From: Sphingosinicella sp963974575
GTDB taxonomy: Bacteria; Pseudomonadota; Alphaproteobacteria; Sphingomonadales; Sphingomonadaceae
Length of the DNA stretch: 64,000 nucleotides
NCBI RefSeq assembly: GCF_963974575.1
Contig: NZ_CAXBBQ010000006.1
Coordinates: 263,408-327,407, forward strand
Direction: 5' to 3'
Shown here: positions 8,130 through 16,163 of the stretch, piece after piece
Position numbering within the stretch: position 1 is the first letter of the stretch
How the letters are laid out: each line of letters begins with the position of its first letter
The notes under the pieces: generated by a model
Database searches by the model: none
What the model was told of the DNA's origin: nothing
What the model saw: the letters and a program-made list of their open reading frames with translations, nothing else
Made by a program: the position numbers and the translations under genes

Positions 8130-9097
8130 GCCGCTTCCCTCCCTTCGTCCTGCGTCTCGGCGTAGCGGGCAAGCAGCCAATCGGCGGCCTTGCTCGCCTG
8201 ACTGGCCGCGCGAAAGATCGCGCGATTGTCCTCGCGCAGCACGTCGAGCCATGATGCCAGATAATCGGCGTGACGAACGGTCGGCACGATGCCGAGCGCG
8301 GCGCAAAGGAAGGCCGATCCCATCTCGGCGATCAATTCTTCGCGCGCATAGTCCTTGCTGCCGAACGCATTGCGCAGATTGCGATTGAGGCGCGACGGGT
8401 GGCCGCTGGCATGACAGAGTTCGTGCAGCGCCGTCCGGTAGAAATTGATCTGTTCGTGGAAGGCCGGTTGCGGGGGCACCTGCACATAGTCGGCGCTCGG
8501 GACATAGTAGGCCTTGTCCCCACCGATGCGGAAATCGACGCCCGATGCCGCAATGACCGCTTCGGCGATCGGCACGACTTGGCGTTCGGGAAGCGGTGCG
8601 GGGTCGGTGGCAAGGCCGGGGCGCAAGCCTTCGCACTGTGCGACGTTGAACACGGTGAAGCGTTTGAGGAACGGCACCGCGCGGGCTTCGCCGCCGGTCT
8701 GGCGCGCGCGTTCCTTCTCGGCTTCGGGGGTGAAGCGGTCGGCATAGACAACCCTTGTCCCGCGCTCGCCTTTCCTGACATTGCCGCCCGCCTCCAAGGC
8801 TTGGCGGAAGGTCAGCCACGATTGCGACGGATAGCCGTTCTCGATCACTGCTCCCCACAGGATCAGGACATTGACGCCGCTGTAATTGCGGCTGGTGAGC
8901 CCGTTGCGCGGGAGGCCGGGGGCGGCGGAGAAGCCTTGACCATTGGGGCGGCCCCAAGGCTGGACCCAAGGGAAGCGGCCCGCCTCAAGTTCGGAAACAA
9001 TGCGGCCCGTCACCTCGTCGTAAAGATTGGCGCGCTCCGCCGGGGGCTGGCGTTTGCTGCCCTCTGCGCGCGCGCGTTGGCTGCCGGTCTGGTGCAT
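8126..9097 (-). CDS. ArdC-like antirestriction protein with zincin domain
   Basis: This 323-aa protein combines the ArdC N-terminal ssDNA-binding domain (NLYDEVTGRIVSELEAGRFPW, then NYSGVNVLILWG) with a C-terminal zincin-like metallopeptidase whose zinc motif is seen in ALHELCHASGH. ArdC proteins protect incoming single-stranded DNA from host restriction during conjugation. The start at 9097 is supported by ggagga 7 bases upstream. It is the first gene of the ardC-DUF2958-parB unit. The long untranslated region upstream suggests regulated expression. Confidence 0.88.
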   Translation of the reverse strand: MHQTGSQRARAEGSKRQPPAERANLYDEVTGRIVSELEAGRFPWVQPWGRPNGQGFSAAPGLPRNGLTSRNYSGVNVLILWGAVIENGYPSQSWLTFRQALEAGGNVRKGERGTRVVYADRFTPEAEKERARQTGGEARAVPFLKRFTVFNVAQCEGLRPGLATDPAPLPERQVVPIAEAVIAASGVDFRIGGDKAYYVPSADYVQVPPQPAFHEQINFYRTALHELCHASGHPSRLNRNLRNAFGSKDYAREELIAEMGSAFLCAALGIVPTVRHADYLASWLDVLREDNRAIFRAASQASKAADWLLARYAETQDEGREAA

Positions 9098-9612
9098 GGC
9101 TATCCTCCAATGCCGCCCCAAAAACCCCAGGGCCTCCCCCGGAGCGGGGGTGGGCGGCGAATTGCGACCTGCCGGGCGCGGCCAGGAGGCGGTCCGCACC
9201 CGCAGGGCCGAAATGCAATGGAGGAGCCGGACCCGAGCGCAGTCGAAGGCCGGCTTGCGGGACGCCGGGCCGGGCCCAGAAGGGAGCGCCGCCCACCCGC
9301 GCGACGAGGGGAAGGCCCAACGAAAAATGCCGCCGCGCCGGTCAGGCGCGGCGACGACAGGCCGGAGCAAGGCTCCGGCATCCCGCCAGTCCGATCGTCA
9401 CCTTTGGCCGGGACGCGCGAAGCGTGGCCCGGTGGAGCTTGGCGAACGGATGTGAGCCTAGCGGAATAGAGCGGCGGTCGCGCCGCAGGCGCGAGGCGCC
9501 TGAAAACCCGGATGCGTCAGGTCAGACCCTGCCGTCTTGAAGCACTCTCGTCGTGGTCGCCATGCGCGCGGTGACACGAGGAGCGAGCACTCGGCCCACT
9601 GGCCCCAACAGA
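9098..9612. other. Long GC-rich non-coding region upstream of ardC
   Basis: No gene is supported in these 515 bases. Hairpins are visible: cgccgcgcc/ggcgcggcg at 9331-9353, and caggcgc/gcgcctg around a gag loop near 9484-9500. The region probably holds the ardC promoter and leader and the 3' end of the tra unit to its right. Confidence 0.45.
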
Positions 9613-10068
9613 TCAACCGTGCAGCGGGGATCCGTTCGAACCGGTGCAAGCGGTCATCGCGGGCAACAGGCTCATCATGGCGGCACCGGCGATGATGATC
9701 GCGCCGACCGCCGCGGCGATGCCGGTCGCGGTCGGCCCCGCACCGCCGAGCTGCATCAGGCTGGAGACGACACTGCCGCCGGCGATCCCGGCGGGCACGG
9801 CGAAGAGAAGCGCGATCGCTCCGCGAAGCGGAACGGGCAACCGCGACGCGATGAGCATGCGTCCGATCAGCAAGACCGCGACGCCGACGACGAGGCCGAG
9901 AAGCAGACCGAGCAACGGCCCCAGTTCGCCACCCCCCGCCCACAGAAATGCGGCCGCACCGAGCCCGACCGGGAGTGCGAAGACGGCGAGCCGGAACATC
10001 GCCCAGGCGAAGAGGACGATGCCGGTGGCGGACAGGATCAGACCGAGCAACATCACGACCAACTCCAT
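9613..10068 (-). CDS. Small multi-spanning membrane protein, 151 aa
   Basis: The product starts MELVVMLLGLILSATG and is almost entirely hydrophobic, with about four to five membrane spans rich in Gly, Ala and Leu. I recognise no family. It is the last gene of the leftward unit phyH-HTH-traF-lytic transglycosylase-this gene, so a role at the mating-pair membrane complex is possible but unproven. The short frame upstream of 10068 adds little. Confidence 0.6.
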   Translation of the reverse strand: MELVVMLLGLILSATGIVLFAWAMFRLAVFALPVGLGAAAFLWAGGGELGPLLGLLLGLVVGVAVLLIGRMLIASRLPVPLRGAIALLFAVPAGIAGGSVVSSLMQLGGAGPTATGIAAAVGAIIIAGAAMMSLLPAMTACTGSNGSPLHG

Positions 10069-10122
10069 AGGCTCGGAACATAGCAGAAACACGATTCGGC
10101 ATGAAGCCCCGATCGGCTCGCA

Positions 10123-10764
10123 CTATGGGCGGTCTGGCGCGTTCTTCTCGGGCGACGTCGATCGCAGCGCGACGAACAGCGTGGCCGCACCGGCTTCGCT
10201 CCGGCCGGCAGGGGGCCGGTCGCCGATCGCGAAGAAGATGGCATTGACGGTACGCGGCGTTGCACTGGCGGCCGTGACAGCCGACCGGGAATTGACGGGC
10301 ACTCCGGCGACGCTCGCGAGATAGGCGCGGGTCTCACCGGGCAGCGCGCGGCCGGTCCGCACGTGCTCGGCATAGCGTGCCGGTCCCGCGTTATAGGCTG
10401 CGAACAGTCCGGGATAACCGAAGCGGTCATACATCAGACGAAGATAGAGCGTCCCCGCCAATATGTTGTCGCGCGGGCTATGGGGATCACGTCCGAGCCC
10501 GAGCCGCGCGCGCATTTCGGACCAGGTGCCGGGCATGAGCTGCATCAGTCCCATCGCGCCGGCGTGGCTGGTAATCGGGCGCCCGTCCAGCACCGTGCGC
10601 CCGCCGCTCTCGGCGCGCATGACGCGCTCGATCCATTCTACCGGCACGCCGAAACGCGCCGAGGCTGCCTCGATATAGGGCCGCCAGTGAACGACCGACT
10701 GCGCGTCAGCCGGTGCCGCCGCCAGCAGCGCCAGGGCGGTGATGGCGACCCTCAGCCCAGCCAC
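10123..10764 (-). CDS. Lytic transglycosylase (conjugation type)
   Basis: This enzyme locally opens peptidoglycan for assembly of the transfer channel. The SLT fold is clear: catalytic Glu in RVMRAESGGR, GAMGLMQLMPGTW, then LYLRLMYDRFG and AAYNAGPARY. A signal peptide (LRVAITALALLAAAPADAQ) follows the proposed GTG start at 10764. That GTG overlaps the end of traF by 13 bases, so coupling is likely; another start cannot be excluded. It corresponds to the VirB1/TrbN role in type IV secretion. Confidence 0.85.
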   Translation of the reverse strand: MAGLRVAITALALLAAAPADAQSVVHWRPYIEAASARFGVPVEWIERVMRAESGGRTVLDGRPITSHAGAMGLMQLMPGTWSEMRARLGLGRDPHSPRDNILAGTLYLRLMYDRFGYPGLFAAYNAGPARYAEHVRTGRALPGETRAYLASVAGVPVNSRSAVTAASATPRTVNAIFFAIGDRPPAGRSEAGAATLFVALRSTSPEKNAPDRP

Positions 10765-11273
10765 AGCAGTCGCACCTCGCCGATGACGTCGCCGCGCGAT
10801 GTCGGTCCGAAATAACGCCCATCGAACGAATCCGGGCTGTCCATCAGCAGGAACAATGCGCCCGAACGCAACATCACGCAGCCATTCCACCACGGCATCG
10901 GACGGTCGCGGCCATCGGCTTCGCGGCGTTCGGCCACCGGGTGGCCGTTGACATAGATCTCCCGCCCGCGCGCACAGACGCGATCGCCGGGCGCGGCCGC
11001 GACGCGCTTGACCAGCGGGATATTGATCGGAATGTAGCGCCGCTCGGCGGCGAGCCGGCGCCAGCGGTCGGGCACCCGGACCAGCACCATGTCGCCCGAT
11101 GCGATGTCCTGCCGTCCGCTGACGGCATAGAGACCGATCGGCGCGCTGGCCGATGCGTTCCAGACCAGCCACGGCGTTGGCGGCAGCGCGATCGTGGTCG
11201 CCAGCGCGGCCGCGCCGAGACCGATCAGCGCGGTGGGTTTAGCCGGCAGACGGGAGGGTAGCAGCCTAGCCAT
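10752..11273 (-). CDS. traF: TraF-like S26 signal peptidase of conjugation
   Basis: The 173-aa product has an N-terminal membrane segment, the catalytic serine in SAPIGLYAV (S-x-P-x-G pattern), the catalytic lysine in LVKRVAAAPGDRV, and the C-terminal DSFDGRYFGP typical of this family. In IncP plasmids TraF processes and cyclises the pilin TrbC. The start at 11273 overlaps the upstream HTH gene by 8 bases, and its 3' end overlaps the lytic transglycosylase. Gene order HTH-traF-transglycosylase is consistent with a conjugation regulator and pilus maturation unit. Confidence 0.88.
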   Translation of the reverse strand: MARLLPSRLPAKPTALIGLGAAALATTIALPPTPWLVWNASASAPIGLYAVSGRQDIASGDMVLVRVPDRWRRLAAERRYIPINIPLVKRVAAAPGDRVCARGREIYVNGHPVAERREADGRDRPMPWWNGCVMLRSGALFLLMDSPDSFDGRYFGPTSRGDVIGEVRLLWLG

Positions 11274-11577
11274 TGCCTCCCTCCCGCATGTTCGCGCGCG
11301 ACCAGGCCTCGATATCGTCGATATGGTAGCGCCAGACGGTGCCATGCTTTCGGCACGGCGGGCCGCGCCGCTCCCGGCGCATCTTCTTGAGCGTGTCCCC
11401 CGCGAGACCGAGATGGAACGCGGCCTGCTTGGTTGTCAGAAACGGGCAATGCTCGCGTGCCCGCCGAGCGCGCTCCGCGGCCGACGACGCCGTGGCTCCA
11501 CCGTCCACAGCGGATGAATCCGCCTCGATCCGTGTTCGCGCGCCGCCGCCTGCTTCGGGGTTTGGATCGTGTGTCAT
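11266..11577 (-). CDS. Helix-turn-helix DNA-binding protein (MerR/AlpA-like)
   Basis: The 103-aa protein has a disordered N-terminus and a C-terminal winged HTH of the excisionase/AlpA type: FLTTKQAAFHLGLAGDTLKKM, then GPPCRKHGTVWRYHIDDIEAW. Such proteins regulate or direct DNA transactions in conjugative elements. It overlaps traF and probably controls its own unit. Specific targets cannot be read from the sequence. Confidence 0.8.
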   Translation of the reverse strand: MTHDPNPEAGGGARTRIEADSSAVDGGATASSAAERARRAREHCPFLTTKQAAFHLGLAGDTLKKMRRERRGPPCRKHGTVWRYHIDDIEAWSRANMREGGNG

Positions 11578-11607
11578 GAGTGCAGCGCCCGGTCCGACGA
11601 ACCCGCG

Positions 11608-12489
11608 TTACCCGCCGATCAGGCCCGCACGCGCGGCTTCCTGTTCGGCGACATAGGCATCCAGCATGTCGGCCTGGCCGGGGAGCAGCGCGTCGATCGC
11701 AGGGAGGCCGTCGATATCGTCCCGGTGAAGCAGCACGGACGGGCACTGGCCTTCGACATTGCCGAGATTGGGGCGATGCTGGGCATAGCCGATGAGCGCG
11801 GCCAGATCGGGATCGAACGCTCGAGCGATGGCGGGCGGATAGACGAGATACTGATTCTCGAACGTCCGCAGCCATCCGAGGCAATAGGAGGTGATGACCG
11901 CGCGGCGCACATGATCGGACTGGTTAGCGCCGGCACCATGCAGGATCGATCCGAGGAACAGCAGCGCGGAGCCGGGTGGCATTTCGGCGGCGACCGGACG
12001 TGCATCGCCCGGTTGCGATGCCGCATCGTGATGGCTGCCCGGCCAGACCAGCGTCGCGCCACTCTCCAGCGTGAACGGATCGATCGGCCAGATGACGTTG
12101 ATCTGATAGTGCATCCCGGTCTTGACGCCGCCCCAGAGATCCTGGTCGCGGTGCGGCACCTGCGCGAGCGCGCCGGGATGGATTTCGATCGCCTGGGTGA
12201 GGTTGAGAACGATACGATCGCACCATTCCCCGAGCACCGTTTCGGCGATACCGCGGATGATCGGGTGCAGCACAAGGCCGGCGATATGCCGTGAACGCCG
12301 CAACAACGCGCCAAAGCGCTTGGTGCGGGCTCCGTAGAATCCGCCTTCGCAAAAGGGCGTGGCGACGAAGCGCGGTGCGAGTTCGGCTTCGAGCGCGGTG
12401 ATTAGCTCGGTCGGCACGGCGTTATCGACAATGACATAACCGTCGGCGAGCAGCATCGCGGCGAGGCGGGCGGGGTCGTGCATCGCCAT
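11608..12489 (-). CDS. Phytanoyl-CoA dioxygenase-like protein (PhyH)
   Basis: This is a 293-aa Fe(II)/2-oxoglutarate oxygenase of the PhyH family. The metal ligands are visible as H-x-D in VPHRDQDLWGG and the distal His in GSILHGAGANQS, with an arginine further on to bind 2-oxoglutarate. It begins 5 bases after luxI with gaaggga as ribosome site, so it is in the luxI operon. A phyH gene beside luxI/luxR is a known sphingomonad arrangement; its substrate is unknown. The open frame upstream of 12489 overlaps luxI and is not used. Confidence 0.85.
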   Translation of the reverse strand: MAMHDPARLAAMLLADGYVIVDNAVPTELITALEAELAPRFVATPFCEGGFYGARTKRFGALLRRSRHIAGLVLHPIIRGIAETVLGEWCDRIVLNLTQAIEIHPGALAQVPHRDQDLWGGVKTGMHYQINVIWPIDPFTLESGATLVWPGSHHDAASQPGDARPVAAEMPPGSALLFLGSILHGAGANQSDHVRRAVITSYCLGWLRTFENQYLVYPPAIARAFDPDLAALIGYAQHRPNLGNVEGQCPSVLLHRDDIDGLPAIDALLPGQADMLDAYVAEQEAARAGLIGG

Positions 12490-12494
12490 TCCCT

Positions 12495-13109
12495 TCACGC
12501 GGCTCTTGCCGCCGCATCGGGAGTGATCGCACCCGGTACATAGATGCCGTTCGACGCCAGCAGCGCAGGCGTACCGGCGCAGATCTCGATGCGGAACGCT
12601 CCAAGGAACGCGCCATCGATGCGGCGCGCGGGGCCGAGCGGCGCTGCGCGCCAGCCCATCGCCAAAACCTCCTCGCGAAAAGCAGCGGTCACGACGCCGG
12701 TTAGCATGGTGATTCCGCTGCCGAGCGCATGATCGACCATCGCCGAGATGAGCCGGTTGCGGACACGCAGGCGTCCGGGGGCGCCCAATCGTTGCGGCAG
12801 GCAAAGTCGCGTAATCTCGCGAACCTGCTCCCCCCGGGGCGCATCGCACTCGCAGAGCGACGCGAAACGATCGGCGAGAAGATGTGCGCCCTCTGTCGAT
12901 AGCAGCCGCATCGACCCCTGGTGAATGCAGCCATCGTCGGTGGCGATCAGATAGACCGCCTTGTCGCCGTCATAGCTGTCGATTTCATAGCGGCCGCCGA
13001 CGACCGGAACATCCCAGCCCAGCAGATCGACGAACAGGGTCTTGCGGTCCTCGAACATCGAGGCGGCGCGCGCATCGGTAAGCGAGCACCCTTTGACAAT
13101 ATGGATCAT
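12495..13109 (-). CDS. Acyl-homoserine-lactone synthase (LuxI family)
   Basis: The 204-aa enzyme makes an acyl-homoserine lactone from SAM and an acyl carrier. Family residues are visible: the N-terminal arginine and aromatic pattern MFEDRKTLFVDLLGWDVP, acidic positions in YEIDSYDGDKAVYLI, the conserved GSMRLLST, and EITRLCLPQRL. It is read ahead of phyH and behind luxR on the same strand. Its promoter region holds two palindromes (listed separately), which would suit LuxR control. Confidence 0.92.
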   Translation of the reverse strand: MIHIVKGCSLTDARAASMFEDRKTLFVDLLGWDVPVVGGRYEIDSYDGDKAVYLIATDDGCIHQGSMRLLSTEGAHLLADRFASLCECDAPRGEQVREITRLCLPQRLGAPGRLRVRNRLISAMVDHALGSGITMLTGVVTAAFREEVLAMGWRAAPLGPARRIDGAFLGAFRIEICAGTPALLASNGIYVPGAITPDAAARAA

Positions 13110-13122
13110 GGCAGTAGCTCCC

Positions 13123-13135
13123 GTTCAAATTGAAC
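13123..13135. promoter_or_regulatory. Palindrome upstream of luxI
   Basis: gttcaa-a-ttgaac is a perfect 13-bp dyad lying 14-26 bases before the luxI start, directly upstream of the ggag ribosome site. A second palindrome, tcaatattga, is at 13175-13184. The shared TTGA/TCAA half-sites suggest one DNA-binding protein, perhaps LuxR. It does not match the classical 20-bp lux box. Confidence 0.45.
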
Positions 13136-13201
13136 AGTCGCGAAGGGAGCAGAGATGAAGGGCTCAAACAGTCGTCAATATTGAGGATGCGGCGATCCCG
13201 C

Positions 13202-13948
13202 TCAGAACCGCGGGACGATCTCCTCGATGCAGACGATTCCGCAGGCGAGCGCGATCGCCGGGAGCTGCGCGCGGGAATAGATTCCGAAATGTTCGCGCAG
13301 GTCACGCATGTAGGTGCGCACTGTCGTCGGGGCGATGTTCATCATGATCCCGATCTCGACGTCGCTCTTGCCCATCGCCGCCAAGCGAAAGCATTCGAGC
13401 CGCTTTGGGCTGAGATGGGGTAATTTCAGCGGGCGCGCCGGAAAGCCGTGCAAGCGCCGCGCCTCGGTAAACGCCTCGCTCGCCATCAGCGTCGCGATCC
13501 GGCAGATATGCGATGGCGGCAATTGCCCGTCGCGCGTTGCGAACGTACAGCATCCGGGCGGCTCGCCGGCGACGCCAATCGGAACGGTGAGGCCGTTGCG
13601 CAGGCCATGACGCGCGGCTTCGCGCACGATGCGCGCCTGTCGCCGCGTGAAGCCGCCCAGCAGTCGCTCCATTTCGTGCCAGCAGAACGCCCGGCTTGTC
13701 GAGCGCGCCGCGAGCAAGGCGGGATCGTCGCGGTAATAGCCTTCGGCGACGAAAACGTCGCCCCAGCTCTGGAAATTGTCCATGCGGAAATATCGCCCAC
13801 CGGGCTGAAAGAAGGCCATGCTCTGGACGATCGCGAGCCATGGGAGGCCGAGCTGGCGTGCGGCGGCCTCGCTGCAACTGAACAGCTCGCGATCACTGTT
13901 CGCGCGCCTGGCCTGCTTAATATAGGCATCGAGGTCGCGAAACGGCAC
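13202..13948 (-). CDS. LuxR-type quorum-sensing regulator
   Basis: This 248-aa protein has an N-terminal autoinducer-binding domain (the W and Y residues of the ligand pocket lie in the QSWGDVFVAEGYYRDDP and AFCWHEM segments, then GLTVPI) and a C-terminal LuxR HTH (LSPKRLECFRLAAMGKSDVE, then APTTVRTYMRDLREHFG). It lies 92 bases upstream of luxI in the same direction. On a conjugative element such a pair commonly ties transfer to cell density; that link is inferred here. Confidence 0.92.
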   Translation of the reverse strand: MPFRDLDAYIKQARRANSDRELFSCSEAAARQLGLPWLAIVQSMAFFQPGGRYFRMDNFQSWGDVFVAEGYYRDDPALLAARSTSRAFCWHEMERLLGGFTRRQARIVREAARHGLRNGLTVPIGVAGEPPGCCTFATRDGQLPPSHICRIATLMASEAFTEARRLHGFPARPLKLPHLSPKRLECFRLAAMGKSDVEIGIMMNIAPTTVRTYMRDLREHFGIYSRAQLPAIALACGIVCIEEIVPRF

Positions 13949-14034
13949 CGAGGGGCACTCCTTTCGACGCGCGCGTTGCGGGCGCGTCTATCGGGCGCGT
14001 GGTTCCAGCCCACGCGCGTGCAGCCCCCGATGAT

Positions 14035-14361
14035 TTACTTGGTCTTGCTCGGCCGCCCCGTCGGCTTGTGCGGATGGCGCCGGAGCGTCACCGCCGGGCG
14101 CGCCAGTATCGCGCCGATTTCCAGTTCGTCGTCCGAAACGATCGAGATCGATATCCGGCCGGACAAGAGATAGACGGCATTAACGCCGAGTGCCTTCGCG
14201 AGCCGCTCCATTGCTTTCAGCGTCGGGCTCGACCGGCCATTTTCGATCGCACTCAGATAAGAGCTGCTCGTGCCCGCATCATGGGCGAGCGCTTCTTGCG
14301 TGATGCGCATCGCAAGCCGCAATTTCCTGAGATTCAAACTGAAGGACTTCGACGCATCCAT
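14035..14361 (-). CDS. XRE-family transcriptional regulator
   Basis: The 108-aa protein carries one HTH_3 domain (LRKLRLAMRITQEALAHDAGTS, then YLSAIENGRSSPTLKAMERL, residues about 11-65) and a basic tail ending RPSKTK. It is the most upstream gene of the leftward regulatory group XRE-luxR-luxI-phyH. An imperfect 26-bp dyad lies 31-56 bases upstream of its start and may be its operator. It may repress transfer or the quorum-sensing genes. Confidence 0.85.
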   Translation of the reverse strand: MDASKSFSLNLRKLRLAMRITQEALAHDAGTSSSYLSAIENGRSSPTLKAMERLAKALGVNAVYLLSGRISISIVSDDELEIGAILARPAVTLRRHPHKPTGRPSKTK

Positions 14362-14848
14362 AAGGGCGTAAGTTCACGCCCTGCGACCATTACTCCACAC
14401 TGGATACAGGTTGGAGTTATTATCTATATTATTACGTTTTTACAAATATTTAAATGAGATTCCCGAACAACGCGCACTCAACTCTGATGCGGATTCTCAG
14501 GCGCGCCAAAAGACCGCATTCGGACGGTCGAATCGGTCGATGACCGAAGCCCTCACGCCAGGACATTGGCCGTGGACGCCGCAGTGGAAATCCCATCGGC
14601 GTCGTCACATCCGGGGCGAGCATTGATTTCAAGCGCCGAGCGAATCACGATGCGAACAACGTCCCGTGGACACGTCCGCAATCGCCGTTCCGGCGTGGCG
14701 TACAGGAATCATCGGATAGTTTGACGTGCCTGTGTGTCGTTGTCTCCTTTGATTTGAATGCAGCGCAGCGAAGCGGAGCGTCGCATTGGTTCATAGTTAT
14801 GAAATCACCGTTCGTGTCGGGCCGCTGGCCGCCCACCATGCCAACCGA
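14362..14848. other. AT-rich promoter region and junction to cargo, no gene
   Basis: An AT-rich segment (14410-14460) lies upstream of the XRE gene, with actcca/tggagt outer arms and ctg/cag inner arms (14392-14417) and a ggcgt/acgcc stem at 14365-14380. The rest, to 14848, shows no supported gene. This gap marks the change from conjugation genes to catabolic cargo. Confidence 0.45.
14392..14417. promoter_or_regulatory. Imperfect dyad upstream of XRE gene
   Basis: actcca (14392-14397) and tggagt (14412-14417) are perfect 6-bp outer arms. Inside them ctg and cag pair around gata. Length and position suit an XRE operator. Confidence 0.4.
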
Positions 14849-15994
14849 CTACTCGCAACAGTCGGTTCTGGCGGTAATCCCGCAGCGGTCCGGTTTGCTC
14901 CAGCCCCGCCGAATTGTACTCGGATCTTCATGATGCAGCGGGATCGGTCCGGGGATCGGTAGTGACGAGCCCGAAAAACGTGGCGCCGGCATTGCCTGGA
15001 GGATATTGTCGATCTCCCGATAGACGCCTCGCGCTGCCATATGAGGATGGCGCGCCGCTTCGTCCGGATCAAGCACGGGGGCAAAGCAGGCATCGCTGCC
15101 TTCCAGCAGTGTGCGCCATTCTTCCCGTGTCCGCATGGCGAATATCTCGCTAAAACGCTGCTTGAGCTCGGGCCAGGCATCACGATCATAGCCGTCGTCA
15201 AAACTGCTATCGCCGGCCAACCCCAGCTTTTTGCAAAGCAGCGCATAGAACTTGGGCTCGAGTGATCCGACTGAGATGAAATTCCCGTCGGCGCACCGAT
15301 AGGTCGAGTACCAGTGAGGGCCGTCAAGGATGCTGCAGCCGCGTATGCTGGCAACCTGGCCGGCGGCCTTCAGGCTCAGGAGCAAGTTCATCATGTGAGC
15401 GCTCCCATCGACGATCGCGGCGTCAACCACTTGCCCATTCCCGGTATCCCGCGCGTGCATTGCCGCTGCGAGGACGCCGATGGCCAAATAGAGCGCTCCA
15501 CCCCCAATATCGCCTACCAGGCTTGGCGGCGCCATTGGCGGTTCACCGGGATGCCCAGCATACCAAAGGGCTCCTGACAGCGCGATATAGTTGATGTCAT
15601 GGCCGGCCGCTTGGGCGAGAGGTCCCTGCTGCCCCCAACCCGTCATGCGACCGAATACAAGGCGGGGGTTACGCGCTAGGCAAACCTCGGGACCAAGGCC
15701 GAGCCTCTCCATCACCCCAGGCCGCATGCCTTCGATCAGTACATCGCCCCTTTGGACGAGATCCAGGACATGCGCGACGCCTTCGGGGGACTTCAGATCC
15801 AAGGCAATTACACGTTTCCCGCGGTTCACAATGGCGCCGCTGCCAAGATCGATATTTTCGGAGTTAGGGCTTACGCGTTCAATGACGACGACATCGGCGC
15901 CAAGGTCGGCCAACAGCATTCCGCAAAACGGCGCCGGGCCGATGCCCGCAATTTCGAGTATTTTGAGGCCTGCAAGCGGACCAGTTTTCGTCAT
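14849..15994 (-). CDS. CaiB/BaiF CoA-transferase family, AMACR-like
   Basis: The 381-aa protein begins MTKTGPLAGLKILEIAGIGP and continues LADLGADVVVIERV, KRVIALDLKSPEGV and the conserved HDINYIALSGAL, with an Asp in LVGDIGGGALYLAIG. These are features of the alpha-methylacyl-CoA racemase branch of the CaiB family rather than of formyl-CoA transferase. A racemase would invert 2-methyl groups so that branched acyl-CoA can enter beta-oxidation. Motif copy D lies 129 bases upstream of its start. A CoA transfer role remains possible. Confidence 0.85.
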   Translation of the reverse strand: MTKTGPLAGLKILEIAGIGPAPFCGMLLADLGADVVVIERVSPNSENIDLGSGAIVNRGKRVIALDLKSPEGVAHVLDLVQRGDVLIEGMRPGVMERLGLGPEVCLARNPRLVFGRMTGWGQQGPLAQAAGHDINYIALSGALWYAGHPGEPPMAPPSLVGDIGGGALYLAIGVLAAAMHARDTGNGQVVDAAIVDGSAHMMNLLLSLKAAGQVASIRGCSILDGPHWYSTYRCADGNFISVGSLEPKFYALLCKKLGLAGDSSFDDGYDRDAWPELKQRFSEIFAMRTREEWRTLLEGSDACFAPVLDPDEAARHPHMAARGVYREIDNILQAMPAPRFSGSSLPIPGPIPLHHEDPSTIRRGWSKPDRCGITARTDCCE

Positions 15995-16122
15995 TCAGGC
16001 ATACCTGCGTCTGAGACCTTGGCGCTTTGATCCAGGCCGTTTCGCCGCTCCAGATTTCGAGACGGGTTGCAGTCGTGCTGGGCGGCAGTGTCGAAAGTAA
16101 GATTGGCAAAATGACCTTGATT

Positions 16123-16163
16123 CGCCTAATTCATTCTCTGGAGCAATTATTCCTGTGGGGCAT
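16123..16163 (-). promoter_or_regulatory. Recurrent 41-bp motif, copy D (caiB / lysR)
   Basis: This is the most divergent of four ungapped copies, 25 of 41 bases identical to copy A. It keeps AATTC at positions 6-10, TATTC at 26-30 and the terminal CAT. It lies between the divergent caiB-like and lysR genes and overlaps the lysR start codon, as expected for an autoregulating LysR protein. Confidence 0.5.

Noticed and set aside
8270..9469. Rightward 399-aa open frame
   Set aside because: It is antisense to ardC and its non-coding leader.
14411..14839. Short frames between the XRE and caiB-like genes
   Set aside because: There is no ribosome site or family resemblance; the region is better read as promoter and junction DNA.
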